Assembly (NCBI GenBank): GCA_963978545.1
Contig: OZ021732.1
Location: forward strand, 44,216,059 to 44,280,058
Source: Linyphia triangularis
Lineage: Eukaryota > Arthropoda > Arachnida > Araneae > Linyphiidae
Direction: 5' to 3'
Length of the DNA stretch: 64,000 bases
The notes below the pieces were generated by a model that saw nothing but the letters and a program-made list of their open reading frames with translations, was not told the origin of the DNA and did no database searches. How positions within the stretch are numbered: the stretch's first letter is position 1; every line of letters begins with the position of its first letter. A program made the translations under genes and the position numbers. Shown one piece after another: positions 20,103 through 28,984 of this stretch.

Positions 20103-20127
20103 GAGCAAACTTCTTAATTTGAGCCAT
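19897..20127 (-). CDS. Truncated eighth gene, right-arm copy
   Basis: The 76 aa frame has residues 1-49 identical to the left copy. It then runs antisense into the unique centre and ends at a chance stop. Only the first 49 codons are native. Confidence 0.65.
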   Translation of the reverse strand: MAQIKKFALIPEELVTKHTVSNKRLSELDKAMMKILHSDLPDHEKLVLYYLLQILQLFFLQCSSVLSYFVRSDVNY

Positions 20128-20443
20128 GAAATAAAGTAGTCAGAACACTCAAAGCAGCAGGGATCAGTACGTTGAGAAAACCTCCTTTCTGTAAAATTAT
20201 TTTACGCTTTTTTACTAAAGAATCTTTACGATTACTTAAATTGCGTAATGTCTTTTTATGTTTTGAGAGCGCTTTCTTCTGTCGTACACTTAATGGAATA
20301 TTTCCATTTAATGTGTTCATGCAACATTCACATATTGCTTTTATACACTTCTTATTGAGTTTGCTCAATAACGTTTTTCGTAACTTTAACGGACAAATTT
20401 GCAACAGTCGTAATTGATCGAGTTGCTCCTTCTTAAGCGTCAT
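20114..20443 (-). CDS. Small basic protein with hydrophobic C-terminus (right copy)
   Basis: Identical in translation to the left copy at 19397-19726, including the Cys cluster and the GGFL tail. It overlaps the truncated eighth gene in the same way. Confidence 0.75.
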   Translation of the reverse strand: MTLKKEQLDQLRLLQICPLKLRKTLLSKLNKKCIKAICECCMNTLNGNIPLSVRQKKALSKHKKTLRNLSNRKDSLVKKRKIILQKGGFLNVLIPAALSVLTTLFHGSN

Positions 20444-20485
20444 CTTGCTAAATGATACTTTTCTTGAAAGTCATTCACTTTTATA
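20444..20485 (-). promoter_or_regulatory. TATA/initiator module of the 109 aa gene (right)
   Basis: Mirror of 19355-19396: TATAAAAG abutting the ATPase stop, with the initiator A at 20453 and 32 nt spacing. Confidence 0.65.
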
Positions 20486-21103
20486 TCATTTAAATTGATA
20501 AACTAGCTGTGTTTGATTGGGTAAAATCTTGGTACGCAATCGTAACTCTTCAGGTGTTTCAGCACGTAAATCTATAAATAGATAGGAATAGGGGTTTTTC
20601 GTAGCATCTTCAAAGACTTCTTGAAAGAGCTTCACATTTCGAGGAAATAATTGTCTTCCGAGGTGTGAGATTTGACTCAAGTCTCGTCTATTTTTACACA
20701 GTACTAAATAATGTGCATTTAATGTAATATCACGCATTTCTTTCCCCTTGTAGAAAAAATTTTGTGTTATGAAGATAACACTCAGGTTTAAATGATGACT
20801 GCCTTTTGTAAAAAGGTCAGTTAATCGACTGTTAGCATTTGACATTAAATCATCAATTACAAAGAGTGTATGTTCTCCTAAAAATTCTTTAAATGTAGCT
20901 GGTAAGCCTTCTACAAATGTCACATTATCAATTTCATCATATAAGGGTTGATATATTCCGTAAAACCAAGCAATTTTATCGGGAACTTTTGAAAACATCT
21001 CCTGCTTTTCTCTTATCAAATCCCTCACAAAATAGCTTTTACCGCATCCTGTAGGACCGGCGATTACCATGGTAAAAGGGTGTTGCAACTTTGGAAATTC
21101 CAT
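20486..21103 (-). CDS. FtsK/HerA-type packaging ATPase (right copy)
   Basis: Identical in translation to the left copy, with Walker A GPTGCGKS and Walker B LFVIDDLM intact. The start is placed at 21103 for the same reason as on the left. Confidence 0.92.
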   Translation of the reverse strand: MEFPKLQHPFTMVIAGPTGCGKSYFVRDLIREKQEMFSKVPDKIAWFYGIYQPLYDEIDNVTFVEGLPATFKEFLGEHTLFVIDDLMSNANSRLTDLFTKGSHHLNLSVIFITQNFFYKGKEMRDITLNAHYLVLCKNRRDLSQISHLGRQLFPRNVKLFQEVFEDATKNPYSYLFIDLRAETPEELRLRTKILPNQTQLVYQFK

Positions 21104-21142
21104 GATGAATGAGAGACGAAGCAATGTGTTACTGTTTAAATA
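21104..21142 (-). promoter_or_regulatory. TATA/initiator module of the ATPase gene (right)
   Basis: Mirror of 18698-18736: TATTTAAA, 32 nt spacing, very short leader. Confidence 0.6.
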
Positions 21143-21147
21143 CTTTC

Positions 21148-21153
21148 TTTATT
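21148..21153 (-). terminator. Polyadenylation signal AATAAA overlapping the protease stop (right)
   Basis: Mirror of 18687-18692. Confidence 0.5.
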
Positions 21154-21625
21154 GATAAAATGATGCTACAACTCTAAAGTGCTTGATTATAAAATGGTGC
21201 ACTTTGATATCATTACAGTGTTGGTTAGATACAAAAGATAAGAGGATATCGTTCAAAGAACGGCCATTACATTTAGAATATAGATAATAAATACAATATT
21301 GTCCACAAACGGAACTCGCATTCGATTGAAGTACCATAGGATTAAACTCTACATGTTGATAAGGCTTCACATAACTTGCTATTTCTCCAGAAAAATAGGA
21401 TGGTGGATTTCCGAACGAATCAAAGAAACATATTTGTGTAGGGGATTCTATATAGAAAGCTACCCAATGAGTTCCTTCTTGATTGGACTTGTCTGTATTG
21501 GCTACAAAGCAGGCAGGAAAGTTTCGAATAGAGGTGGGTAATTGATCACTTGAGAAAACGCCCAAGAATATGTTTTTGGTTTTTGCATTTTTCGATAGAA
21601 TTCTAGTTATTTGTAAAGTATCCAT
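21149..21625 (-). CDS. Adenain-type cysteine protease (right copy)
   Basis: Identical to the left copy. Catalytic H53, D69, Q100 and C107 are all present. The start overlaps the capsid stop in TAATG. Confidence 0.92.
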   Translation of the reverse strand: MDTLQITRILSKNAKTKNIFLGVFSSDQLPTSIRNFPACFVANTDKSNQEGTHWVAFYIESPTQICFFDSFGNPPSYFSGEIASYVKPYQHVEFNPMVLQSNASSVCGQYCIYYLYSKCNGRSLNDILLSFVSNQHCNDIKVHHFIIKHFRVVASFYQ

Positions 21626-22932
21626 TAATTCGGAAAATCACACACCACGTGACGTGATTTTGATATTTCAATCACGTTTTGAAACTCTGCATAAATCAGC
21701 ACAGATAATGTTTCTTGAATAGCTTCAGAAAATTTAATTTCTACACGCAAATTTCCTTGATATTGTAGATTAAAATGCTCTCCGTCACAAAGATCAGGAC
21801 TTAGATCAAATGCGTAAAGTACATGTCCTTTGGCGTATTCTTCTTGAGATAAGTAAATTCCCTTATCGCGATTAAATCCTGAGAATAAACTGTGATAAGC
21901 GCGAACGTAGTTGTTGGAATCAAAATTGAGTTCTAACGGCTTGCAAGGAACCGGTTGTCCATCTACGTAGATGGATACAAAGTTTGCACTGTGATGTGAA
22001 AACAGGAACGGGTTCTGTGAATATTGTCCATTCATTGCAGCATTTCCCAAACAGGTAAGTATAACACGTTTTGGCATCAATCCTAGAAACACATTATCTT
22101 GTAAAAAGGACCAACTTCCCTTAGCAATGCTATAAGTTTTGCAAATCACGCGATCAATTGGATATTTGCAAGATGTCTTCTCCAAAGCCTTGGCATGTGC
22201 GATAGCAACAGCAGGACTCACCTTCACTTTTCTAATAAATATTGAAGCGTGTTCCAGAACTATTTTATAGTCACTATCCTCCTTGGTTGAAATTAAACAG
22301 AATGAAGATTTACTACGTATCATTTTAATTTTTATATCCACTAAGTTGATCATGAGACGATTTTGTTGGAAAATGTCGCAATGTAGTTGACCGATCATGT
22401 CTACGGTTCGGCTATTTTTGATAAGATTGTATCGTGTCTTCATTCCGGAATCAGCATTTGCATTCACTGGATCCACCATATCAGGTTGTGTATCTTTGTA
22501 GAATCCTTCACAGGTGAGTAAACTTTTTTTGGCATCTTCTCCATAATTTAACAATGTCTCTATATAGGCTCTGAAAGGGTAGGTATTGCTTGCAGAGGAG
22601 ATATTTCTTTCATTTAAACTGACGTCCACTTGGCTGAATAGGGAGTGTAGTAAAAGGTTGATAGGAGCTACTGGCTCATTTTCAGGTAGTTTGGTTCCGT
22701 CTGCTTTCGTCACTTTCACTTTCACGTGTAGATAGGATGCAGCTAAGTCCACATATTCTTCACCACTCCCCGATATTGTGAATTCAATCGGTCCACCATC
22801 TCGAACACTTGAAAGGGGATGAAATTCGACAAATTGTCCTTTTTCGATAACGGTCTGGGTTGGGGGAATTGAAAATAAATCCAATTCCGACTTGACGCAG
22901 GGAGCAGAGTCTTTGTAGATGAAGGAAGCCAT
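21625..22932 (-). CDS. Major capsid protein, double-jelly-roll type (right copy)
   Basis: A 435 aa protein identical in translation to the left copy, intact, with TAATG overlaps at both ends. Confidence 0.88.
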   Translation of the reverse strand: MASFIYKDSAPCVKSELDLFSIPPTQTVIEKGQFVEFHPLSSVRDGGPIEFTISGSGEEYVDLAASYLHVKVKVTKADGTKLPENEPVAPINLLLHSLFSQVDVSLNERNISSASNTYPFRAYIETLLNYGEDAKKSLLTCEGFYKDTQPDMVDPVNANADSGMKTRYNLIKNSRTVDMIGQLHCDIFQQNRLMINLVDIKIKMIRSKSSFCLISTKEDSDYKIVLEHASIFIRKVKVSPAVAIAHAKALEKTSCKYPIDRVICKTYSIAKGSWSFLQDNVFLGLMPKRVILTCLGNAAMNGQYSQNPFLFSHHSANFVSIYVDGQPVPCKPLELNFDSNNYVRAYHSLFSGFNRDKGIYLSQEEYAKGHVLYAFDLSPDLCDGEHFNLQYQGNLRVEIKFSEAIQETLSVLIYAEFQNVIEISKSRHVVCDFPN

Positions 22933-23357
22933 TAGGAGAAAATATCATGCGATGTGCACTTCTTCTTGGCTGAACGGGGAATGAATGATTTTTTCTTCTG
23001 CATACGCTTTTTATGTCTTTTTCCACTACCAATCATAGTCTTGACTTTGGTGGCGGCTTTATCTGTTAACACATTTCCAGCTTCTTTGAGTCTTCGTTTG
23101 GCGGCCATTTTAAAATCTTGGCCTTGAGAAACATCATTCATCAGGTTGACACCGCTGTGAAACATTTGTTTCCCAATAGCTTTAGCACCTGATTTCAGTA
23201 GCGGTGCTGCGGCACGAAAAAATGATCTGAATAGACCTCCTAATCCATATCCTCTCTGATAAGAACTTCCTTGATAATAATTCAAGCCTTTTCCCGTCTG
23301 CTGCACATAATAATCTTCGAAAGATTTTTGACAACACTGATAGGGGACATACATCAT
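22932..23357 (-). CDS. Basic pVI/core-like virion protein candidate (right copy)
   Basis: 141 aa from the ATGA start. The M-I-G-S-G motif and basic tail match the left copy. The single coding difference between the arms falls upstream of this start, in the overlapping penton-like gene. Confidence 0.65.
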   Translation of the reverse strand: MMYVPYQCCQKSFEDYYVQQTGKGLNYYQGSSYQRGYGLGGLFRSFFRAAAPLLKSGAKAIGKQMFHSGVNLMNDVSQGQDFKMAAKRRLKEAGNVLTDKAATKVKTMIGSGKRHKKRMQKKKSFIPRSAKKKCTSHDIFS

Positions 23358-24097
23358 GAGAGAGATTTCTGACGAAAGTGTAACTTCACGTACGAGCGCC
23401 CACGTTCGAATGGCGTTAAACACCCTGCATGCGTCCTTATAACGATTTCCAAAGTCTCAATCATTTTCCGGTTTACAGGCAAATAATGAGGTCTATCATA
23501 TTGCTCACTGATCATTTCACCATCTTGTCCTCTCACTCTGACCACTCGAAGGAGAGGTGCTAAAACATCGCCCATGATTTGCGGTTCTACTATATCGATA
23601 TAAATCATCAATACGCGATAATGTGCAGAGGGGTCAGCTACGAATGGACCAACAACAGTAGTGTCTATACTTGCGTCAAACGAAGTTATTTCCATAGGTT
23701 CAAATCCAAGCATTTCAGCAAGTCCTTGATACAATATGAGTTTCGCATTATTTTTCACAGTTATCTCAACACGCTTCGTTACCGCATTATAACTTGTGAC
23801 AATTTTATCATCATGTTCTTTCACATAAATAGCCTTTAAAATATCAGGAACCGTCTCATAACAACCGGGAGGTAATCTTCTTCCTACCTCTAACTTTCCA
23901 TCCGTTTCAAAACCGATTAAATTATTTTGATGATTCACATTATACCAAGTATGCGGATATAAAAACTCTACCATTCCAACTTCCCATTCTCCTTTCAGTT
24001 CAATTGGTATGGGTAAGCGAGTAATAAAATGGGAAATTTTGTTTTCAGGAAAATAGGACATGGAACTATCCGAAATGAGTGTTATGTAGAAACTCAT
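23354..24097 (-). CDS. Penton-like minor capsid candidate (right copy)
   Basis: The 247 aa frame matches the left copy except for Arg in place of Cys near the C-terminus, caused by base 23398 (the mirror of 16442). Which state is ancestral cannot be told from this window. Confidence 0.7.
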   Translation of the reverse strand: MSFYITLISDSSMSYFPENKISHFITRLPIPIELKGEWEVGMVEFLYPHTWYNVNHQNNLIGFETDGKLEVGRRLPPGCYETVPDILKAIYVKEHDDKIVTSYNAVTKRVEITVKNNAKLILYQGLAEMLGFEPMEITSFDASIDTTVVGPFVADPSAHYRVLMIYIDIVEPQIMGDVLAPLLRVVRVRGQDGEMISEQYDRPHYLPVNRKMIETLEIVIRTHAGCLTPFERGRSYVKLHFRQKSLS

Positions 24098-24139
24098 GAT
24101 GACGAATGAGTCTTGCAACGTGTGTCATCAATATTTATA
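24098..24139 (-). promoter_or_regulatory. TATA/initiator module of the structural unit (right)
   Basis: Mirror of 15701-15742, with TATAAATA overlapping the integrase stop. Confidence 0.65.
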
Positions 24140-25178
24140 GGGCTAATAAATTTGAAGTGGGAATCCATTGATTAAACTTGTCGGGATATCCTCGATATTT
24201 CACAAAATATTCCATTTTCTTTTTACGCAAGCGTTTTCTTAAAACTTTCTCAATTGGAAATTCATCTTTCATTGTAACCTTTTGCAACTCTTGCGCATAA
24301 AACGTCCCTTTTATAGACTCTCCTAATAAATCATTCACTCTATACACTGCAGGCTGCCTTTTGACACATTCTGTTATGACAAACAATTCTTCCGTCCAAT
24401 TCGTTTCATACCCCTTTTCAAAAGTTATTTTTTTCTTTGAAATGCGTACGACGTCATCCACATGAAATATACACTTGGGTTCAGGTAAATTCACCATATC
24501 TCCGTATAATGCATTCCAAACATCTTGTTCGTTTTCTGCATTCACATCGACAGGAGCTCGTTTGATACTTGAATGGTAAGTATGATTATAACTTTTCACT
24601 AAATCTTGAATTACATCTATATATTTATGTGTATTTTTCGCAGTAAAATATTTCCACATTTTCGTCTTTAAGGTTCTATTGAACCTTTCCACTATGGATG
24701 CCTTTGCTGAGTTAAATGTTGTAAAAAACCTTATTCCCTTCTTTTTCAGGAATGTTTGAAAAATTTTGTTTTTAAATTCAGTTCCTTGATCAGTTTGAAG
24801 CGATTTCGGAGAGCGCTCCTTGAATATTATTTGAAAGGCCTTAACAATATCAGTACCCTTTTTCTGCTTGAGAGGAATTGTCCATGCATGTTTTGACAGT
24901 ATATCGACAACACACAAAATATATCTATAGCCATCATTAAACTTTACTAATTTTGGTATATCTACTAAATCCGCTTGCCACTGTTGATCTATATTATGAA
25001 CTATTACCCGATTCGTAGGAAATTTATGTCGTATGGGCTTGTGTAGGGTGTATGCATCCACCCCCTTCAGCCAATGTTGTATCGTTTTCTTTGGAACTTT
25101 GCCGTCTGCAGCACGGTACAATGCATCTAAACCACCAAAACTTGCTATGTGAGCTGGATCTTGATACGTTGCATTCAT
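24135..25178 (-). CDS. Polinton retroviral-type integrase with chromodomain (right copy)
   Basis: 347 aa, identical in translation to the left copy, with the DDE residues and chromodomain intact. Confidence 0.95.
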   Translation of the reverse strand: MNATYQDPAHIASFGGLDALYRAADGKVPKKTIQHWLKGVDAYTLHKPIRHKFPTNRVIVHNIDQQWQADLVDIPKLVKFNDGYRYILCVVDILSKHAWTIPLKQKKGTDIVKAFQIIFKERSPKSLQTDQGTEFKNKIFQTFLKKKGIRFFTTFNSAKASIVERFNRTLKTKMWKYFTAKNTHKYIDVIQDLVKSYNHTYHSSIKRAPVDVNAENEQDVWNALYGDMVNLPEPKCIFHVDDVVRISKKKITFEKGYETNWTEELFVITECVKRQPAVYRVNDLLGESIKGTFYAQELQKVTMKDEFPIEKVLRKRLRKKKMEYFVKYRGYPDKFNQWIPTSNLLAL

Positions 25179-25429
25179 TACAGCAAGATATTTTATTAAT
25201 ATGTATCTCTATTCTAAGTCCTAACATTTTTACATCGAAATAGAAAAAAATTCGGTTTTATTTAAATGAAGAATAAAATCAACTGATAATCGACCACTTT
25301 CTGTCACACCATAAATTACCGTAAAAATTAGAAGAATTCCAAAATAGATGCAAGAACCAATAGTAACTTCACTCGACACTTCCATATCTACTACTGACAT
25401 AAACTTCTAGATACATTACCTTATAAAAG

Positions 25430-25517
25430 GTATGGCTTCGCGGCTCAGTTGTCAAATCGACAGACTACTGAGCCGCGAAGACATTTTAGCATGCAGGTTC
25501 GAATCCCGGTTGATTCC
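25430..25517 (+). other. tRNA-Ser-like remnant and 14 bp hairpin (right)
   Basis: Mirror of 14322-14410. The hairpin arms are at 25436-25449 and 25467-25480, and the B-box GGTTCGAATCCC starts at 25496. Confidence 0.45.
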
Positions 25518-25534
25518 AGTTGAAGAAATATTTT

Positions 25535-25539
<5 letters not shown>

Positions 25540-25593
<54 letters not shown>
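25540..25593. repeat. (TA)n microsatellite in the right Polinton arm
   Basis: About 54 bases of TA, expanded or less contracted than the 22-base mirror tract. Confidence 0.9.
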
Positions 25594-25597
<4 letters not shown>

Positions 25598-25924
25598 TAA
25601 CTTAAAATTCACTCCTTGTCCCTAGAGGGCGCCACAGGTACCTAAAGCTTAGTTTAAACCCAAAACTGTGTCGTTGCCATCCCGCTTAACTAAACTTTAT
25701 CCAATTTCTGCTGTATTTCCAAGGTGAAGTCATTAGCCAATCAGAAGCAAGTAAGTAATTGAATTTCAACCAATCATGAGAGACATGTTGCCCTCGCATT
25801 AATAAACTTTAGAACAAAAAGCAAGTAACCAAAAATAAGTCATTGTCCCCGTTGTGACGTCACGAAAAATAACCTATAAGTATATTGTATCTACTTAGCA
25901 GAAGGAGCAGAACAACTAAACACC

Positions 25925-26083
25925 TCCTAGTAGGGGGGGGGGATAAGGAAGAACAGTGAGGGGGGATAAGGGTTAACAATGAAGGGGGATAAGGATGGAC
26001 AGTGAGGGGGGATAAGGATGGACAGTGAGGGGGGATAAGGTACAGTGAGGGGGGATAAGGTACAGTGAGGGGGGATATCCCCC
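25925..26083 (-). repeat. C-rich subterminal tandem repeats (right)
   Basis: Inverted counterpart of 13793-13947, with the same order of unit variants. One left unit reads CAGTG where the right has CACTG, and the C-run differs in length. Confidence 0.85.
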
Positions 26084-26123
26084 ATCCCCCCTCATGGCGC
26101 AGAACTCTTAAAATCCTACTACT

Positions 26124-26129
26124 TCTGTT
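26124..26129 (+). repeat. Right target-site duplication of the Polinton (tctgtt)
   Basis: Exact copy of 13741-13746, directly after the inverted terminus CCTACTACT. Confidence 0.92.
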
Positions 26130-26672
26130 TTTAAAGTTGCTTCCATCATGCATCATAAAATCAAACACCCCAAATATAATATCCTACTTCCTCAATGCAT
26201 ATTTTAAAATTGTCTTTTCTCTTGAAACTTTGCTGAAATTTAACTAGTTCTAAAAAAATTTCTTTTAAATGTAATATATTTATCAATCAACGTTGCTTAA
26301 CAATGACGAATAAATCTATACTTAATGACGAATAATCCATAATAAATCCATAATTAACCCTTAATAGTATCAATTTAGTAGCATATACTTTTATTACCAT
26401 AATCAATTCGACTCTAACTTTGGAATGAGTAAAAATAAAAATATCTATTCAAATTATTTATGAATAAAATTAATTTTATATTCCAATAAAACAAATGTTA
26501 ATTTCCCAATTGAAGTTGACGTAAAGAGTTTAAACTTAAGAGTTAAAATTTTCAACGTTAAAAAAATTTAACTTAAACAAACACACTGCCTTCAAAATCA
26601 ATAATTTCATTATAGTTATTCCATGTTTATTAGTAGCAATTAATCACGGACTTCTTTTTTTTTTTTATCTTT
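26130..26672. other. Noncoding intron stretch
   Basis: AT-rich, with no element or gene seen. It ends in a long T-run and the acceptor of the next P450 exon. Confidence 0.6.
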
Positions 26673-26674
26673 AG

Positions 26675-26877
26675 ACCTAAAAAAGATTTACTGTTAGATG
26701 GATATTTTATACCTAAGTATTCATTATTGATTGCAAATATTTGGTCCATTCATCAAAATCCAAGATATTGGGGTGGAGACGTCAAATTATTTAAACCAGA
26801 GAGATTCTTATCTCAAGATGGTAAAAGAATCATTGGGGAGAAGGAGTTTATTTCATTATTAACAAGTGACTGTGAAG
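26675..26877 (+). CDS. Cytochrome P450 exon (after K helix to PERF region)
   Basis: The exon lies between a TTATCTTTAG acceptor and a GTAATC donor. The frame gives DGYFIPKYSLLIANIWSIHQ, then N-P-R-Y-W, then FKPERFLSQDGK, the standard P450 strand and PERF motif. The next expected exon (heme-binding FxxGxRxCxG) was not found downstream in the window, although up to 11 kb remains before ELAC2. The gene may therefore be truncated or the exon lost. It joins in phase with exon 1825-2083. Confidence 0.85.
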
Positions 26878-27629
26878 GTAATCTTTTGACCACTCACATA
26901 AAGTTTTGAATGTATTTATAAAACTAATGTCATTTTTCACTTTTCGAGTTCTGCTTTTCCTATTCTTTGTTATTTTAAGCAGTAAATTTACTTATGATAA
27001 CTTAATTTAAACACGTTAGTAAAAGTATAGTATTCAAAGAGATGTTTGTTACGAAGACCAGTTGCAATAAAATACATTTAGAAAAGAATGAATTTTTTCT
27101 TGGATTTAATGTATTGTAAGTTTTCAGATTAAATAATATACTTAAATACCATTCTGAATAATTTTAATACCATACAATGTTATTTTATGACTATTGTAAT
27201 AATTTTTATAACACTTTATAAATAATTATAAAAAACATTTCATAATTTTTATAACGTTTCAATATTTTTTTTAAAACTTTGTTTACGATTTTTATGTTGC
27301 AAAATACTTATGAAGCTGTTTCTTTTGTGACAGGCAAGGAACATTTTGCTTAAGATCAAACTGCATTACACAATGCTATCTTGATTTTCATTTGGCGCCA
27401 TCAAAAGGCTAAATTTTCAATAGGAAAGACATCCAGGTGTGAAAAAAATATCCTTATAGATATGTATTCAAAGAAGAAATAACTGATTCTAAATATTTTT
27501 AGAAATGAACTTAATAAATGTGATAGTTATACTTTTAATGTCCTTTTTTTTTTTTTTTTTTTTTTTTTTTTGTCGTCACTGGAAGGTTTATGTTACACTT
27601 TATGTGTTTATATGTAATAAGGAAAATAT
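26878..27629. other. Noncoding stretch, no gene seen
   Basis: AT-rich with a 30-base T-run near 27543. No P450 heme exon was found here. Confidence 0.5.
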
Positions 27630-27804
27630 ATGTTAAGTATGCATTTCTATCGCATCGCTATTTAAATCGCACTTTAACTTGGAGAATAGGGTACGTTATT
27701 TTTACAGTTTAGAGTGGAACAATCTGCCGGACCACATCGCAAATTGTACTGGAATGTCCGGAGTCAACAGTTTTAAAAGACAGATGGAAGGACTGGGGGA
27801 TTGA
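27630..27804 (+). pseudogene. LINE (CR1/L2/jockey-type) reverse-transcriptase 3' remnant
   Basis: The + frame ends with RYFYSLEWNNLPDHI, then VNSFKRQMEGLGD and a stop at 27802-27804. This is the typical carboxy end of non-LTR retrotransposon ORF2 (W-N-x-L-P...SFKxxL). Right after it, CCCAACCTTGATGGGCC can form a small hairpin as in CR1-like 3' ends. Only about 60 codons survive. Confidence 0.75.
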
Positions 27805-28786
27805 AATTAGCCCAACCTTGATGGGCCTTGTACAGTACCCACAAAAATCAAAAAAAAATCAGAACGATGGCTATATCTTCGGTTCTAATTATCGTAGAAT
27901 CTTACGGTTTGCACCAAAATGTTTTGCTTACGATTTTCTATATATCTGATGCAATTTCTTTTTCTTGAGGGACCGTTTACTGAGTAAAAGTAACGCTATC
28001 TTCGAAAATTTCAATACGAACCCTTATTTTTTATCATTTCATTCGATTCAGAATACATCATTTACTCTATATACCAAATTTCAATGCATTATGTTAAAAA
28101 ACACGACACTTATGTTATGAGCGAAAATGTTTCGACCATTTTTTGATCGATCTTCAGGGAGAATTTCCATAAAACGAAAGGTATTTTTAATGTTCTACTT
28201 CAAAGCGGGAGAAATCGAACGGTTTGTGCGGCGTTTCACGACGTTATAAAATACAAATATTAGTCTAAAATTGCATAGAAACTACTTGGATTTATAGTGA
28301 CATGTTTAAGATTAATACAAAAATAGCAAGTAAACGCAAAAGTAACATAATTTATTTACAACGTTAAAGATGTGCATTCTTCACACGAAATAAATAAAAT
28401 ATCGAAAACTGTAATTGCCGAAGTATAACGTATACTACTGATAATTAGAAAATTAATAAATATAAAATATAGGCATTAGTAAACAGTATTCAGCAAAGTG
28501 TGATTATTTTACAGAAACATATCACTGTAAACACAAATGTAACTTGATCGTTGAAATTATTTATAAAATGAAAAAATCACCTGATTCAGTAAAATTTTTA
28601 AAGGATAACTTATTGAAATTGCTTTAAAAAAGTTGTTTTAAATAAATGTAATTTAAGGAAGTAAATTTTTTTTTTTTAAAAAAGGACACTGTTGAAAACC
28701 ACACAAAACATATGTTTCCCGATTCCAAACACGTTAGACAGATTAAAAATATACATACAAAAAATAAAACTGCTTTGTTTGTATAA

Positions 28787-28890
<104 letters not shown>

Positions 28891-28944
28891 AATATCAAGA
28901 AATTCTGTTCCGATTCACCCCGCTGTTCCTATTCACCCCATTTT

Positions 28945-28984
28945 ACGATAATTGAACGTTGTGCGATTTTCCACACCTCTAGTT
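28945..28984 (+). repeat. Terminal part of repeat family A
   Basis: ATTGAACGTTGTGCGATTTTCCACACCTCTAGTT matches, with changes, the terminal segment of the copies at 2860-2893 and 41080-41120. Confidence 0.6.

Larger units (their letters stand above)
13747..26123. mobile_element. Palindromic Polinton/Maverick element, 12,377 bp
   Basis: The terminal sequence AGTAGTAGGATTTTAAGAG is repeated inverted at the right end, giving the AG...CT ends typical of Polintons, with a 6 bp target duplication outside. Instead of short terminal repeats, almost the whole element is one inverted repeat: left arm 13747-19859, unique centre 19860-19980, right arm 19981-26123. Each arm encodes integrase, three structural-type proteins, protease, ATPase and small proteins; the polymerase B gene usual for the family is absent. 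The arms are nearly identical. Differences seen are 13786/26084, 13845, 16442/23398, and the lengths of the TA tract and C-run. All gene frames in the arms are open, so the element looks young. Its length is below the 15-20 kb usual for complete Polintons. Confidence 0.95.
19981..26123 (-). repeat. Right arm of the Polinton palindrome (6,143 bp)
   Basis: Inverted copy of 13747-19859. It is longer by about 30 bp, mainly because of the TA tract at 25540-25593. Confidence 0.95.
2084..26674 (+). other. 24.6 kb intron of the P450 gene, packed with transposons
   Basis: The donor at 2084 and acceptor at 26673-26674 connect exons in compatible phase (2 to 2), making the junction codon ATA (Ile) followed by P-K-K-D. 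This order matches the usual P450 sequence between the K helix and the PERF region. The intron contains the Polinton palindrome and most of the DNA-transposon remnants listed below. An alternative is that one or more intervening exons were lost or missed. Confidence 0.6.

Noticed and set aside
13747..26123. Palindrome as an assembly fold-back artefact
   Set aside because: The outer flanks differ, a 6 bp duplication bounds the whole element, the centre has 121 unpaired bases, and the arms differ at several sites and in TA length. An artefact would normally copy flank and be exact. Raw reads would still be decisive.
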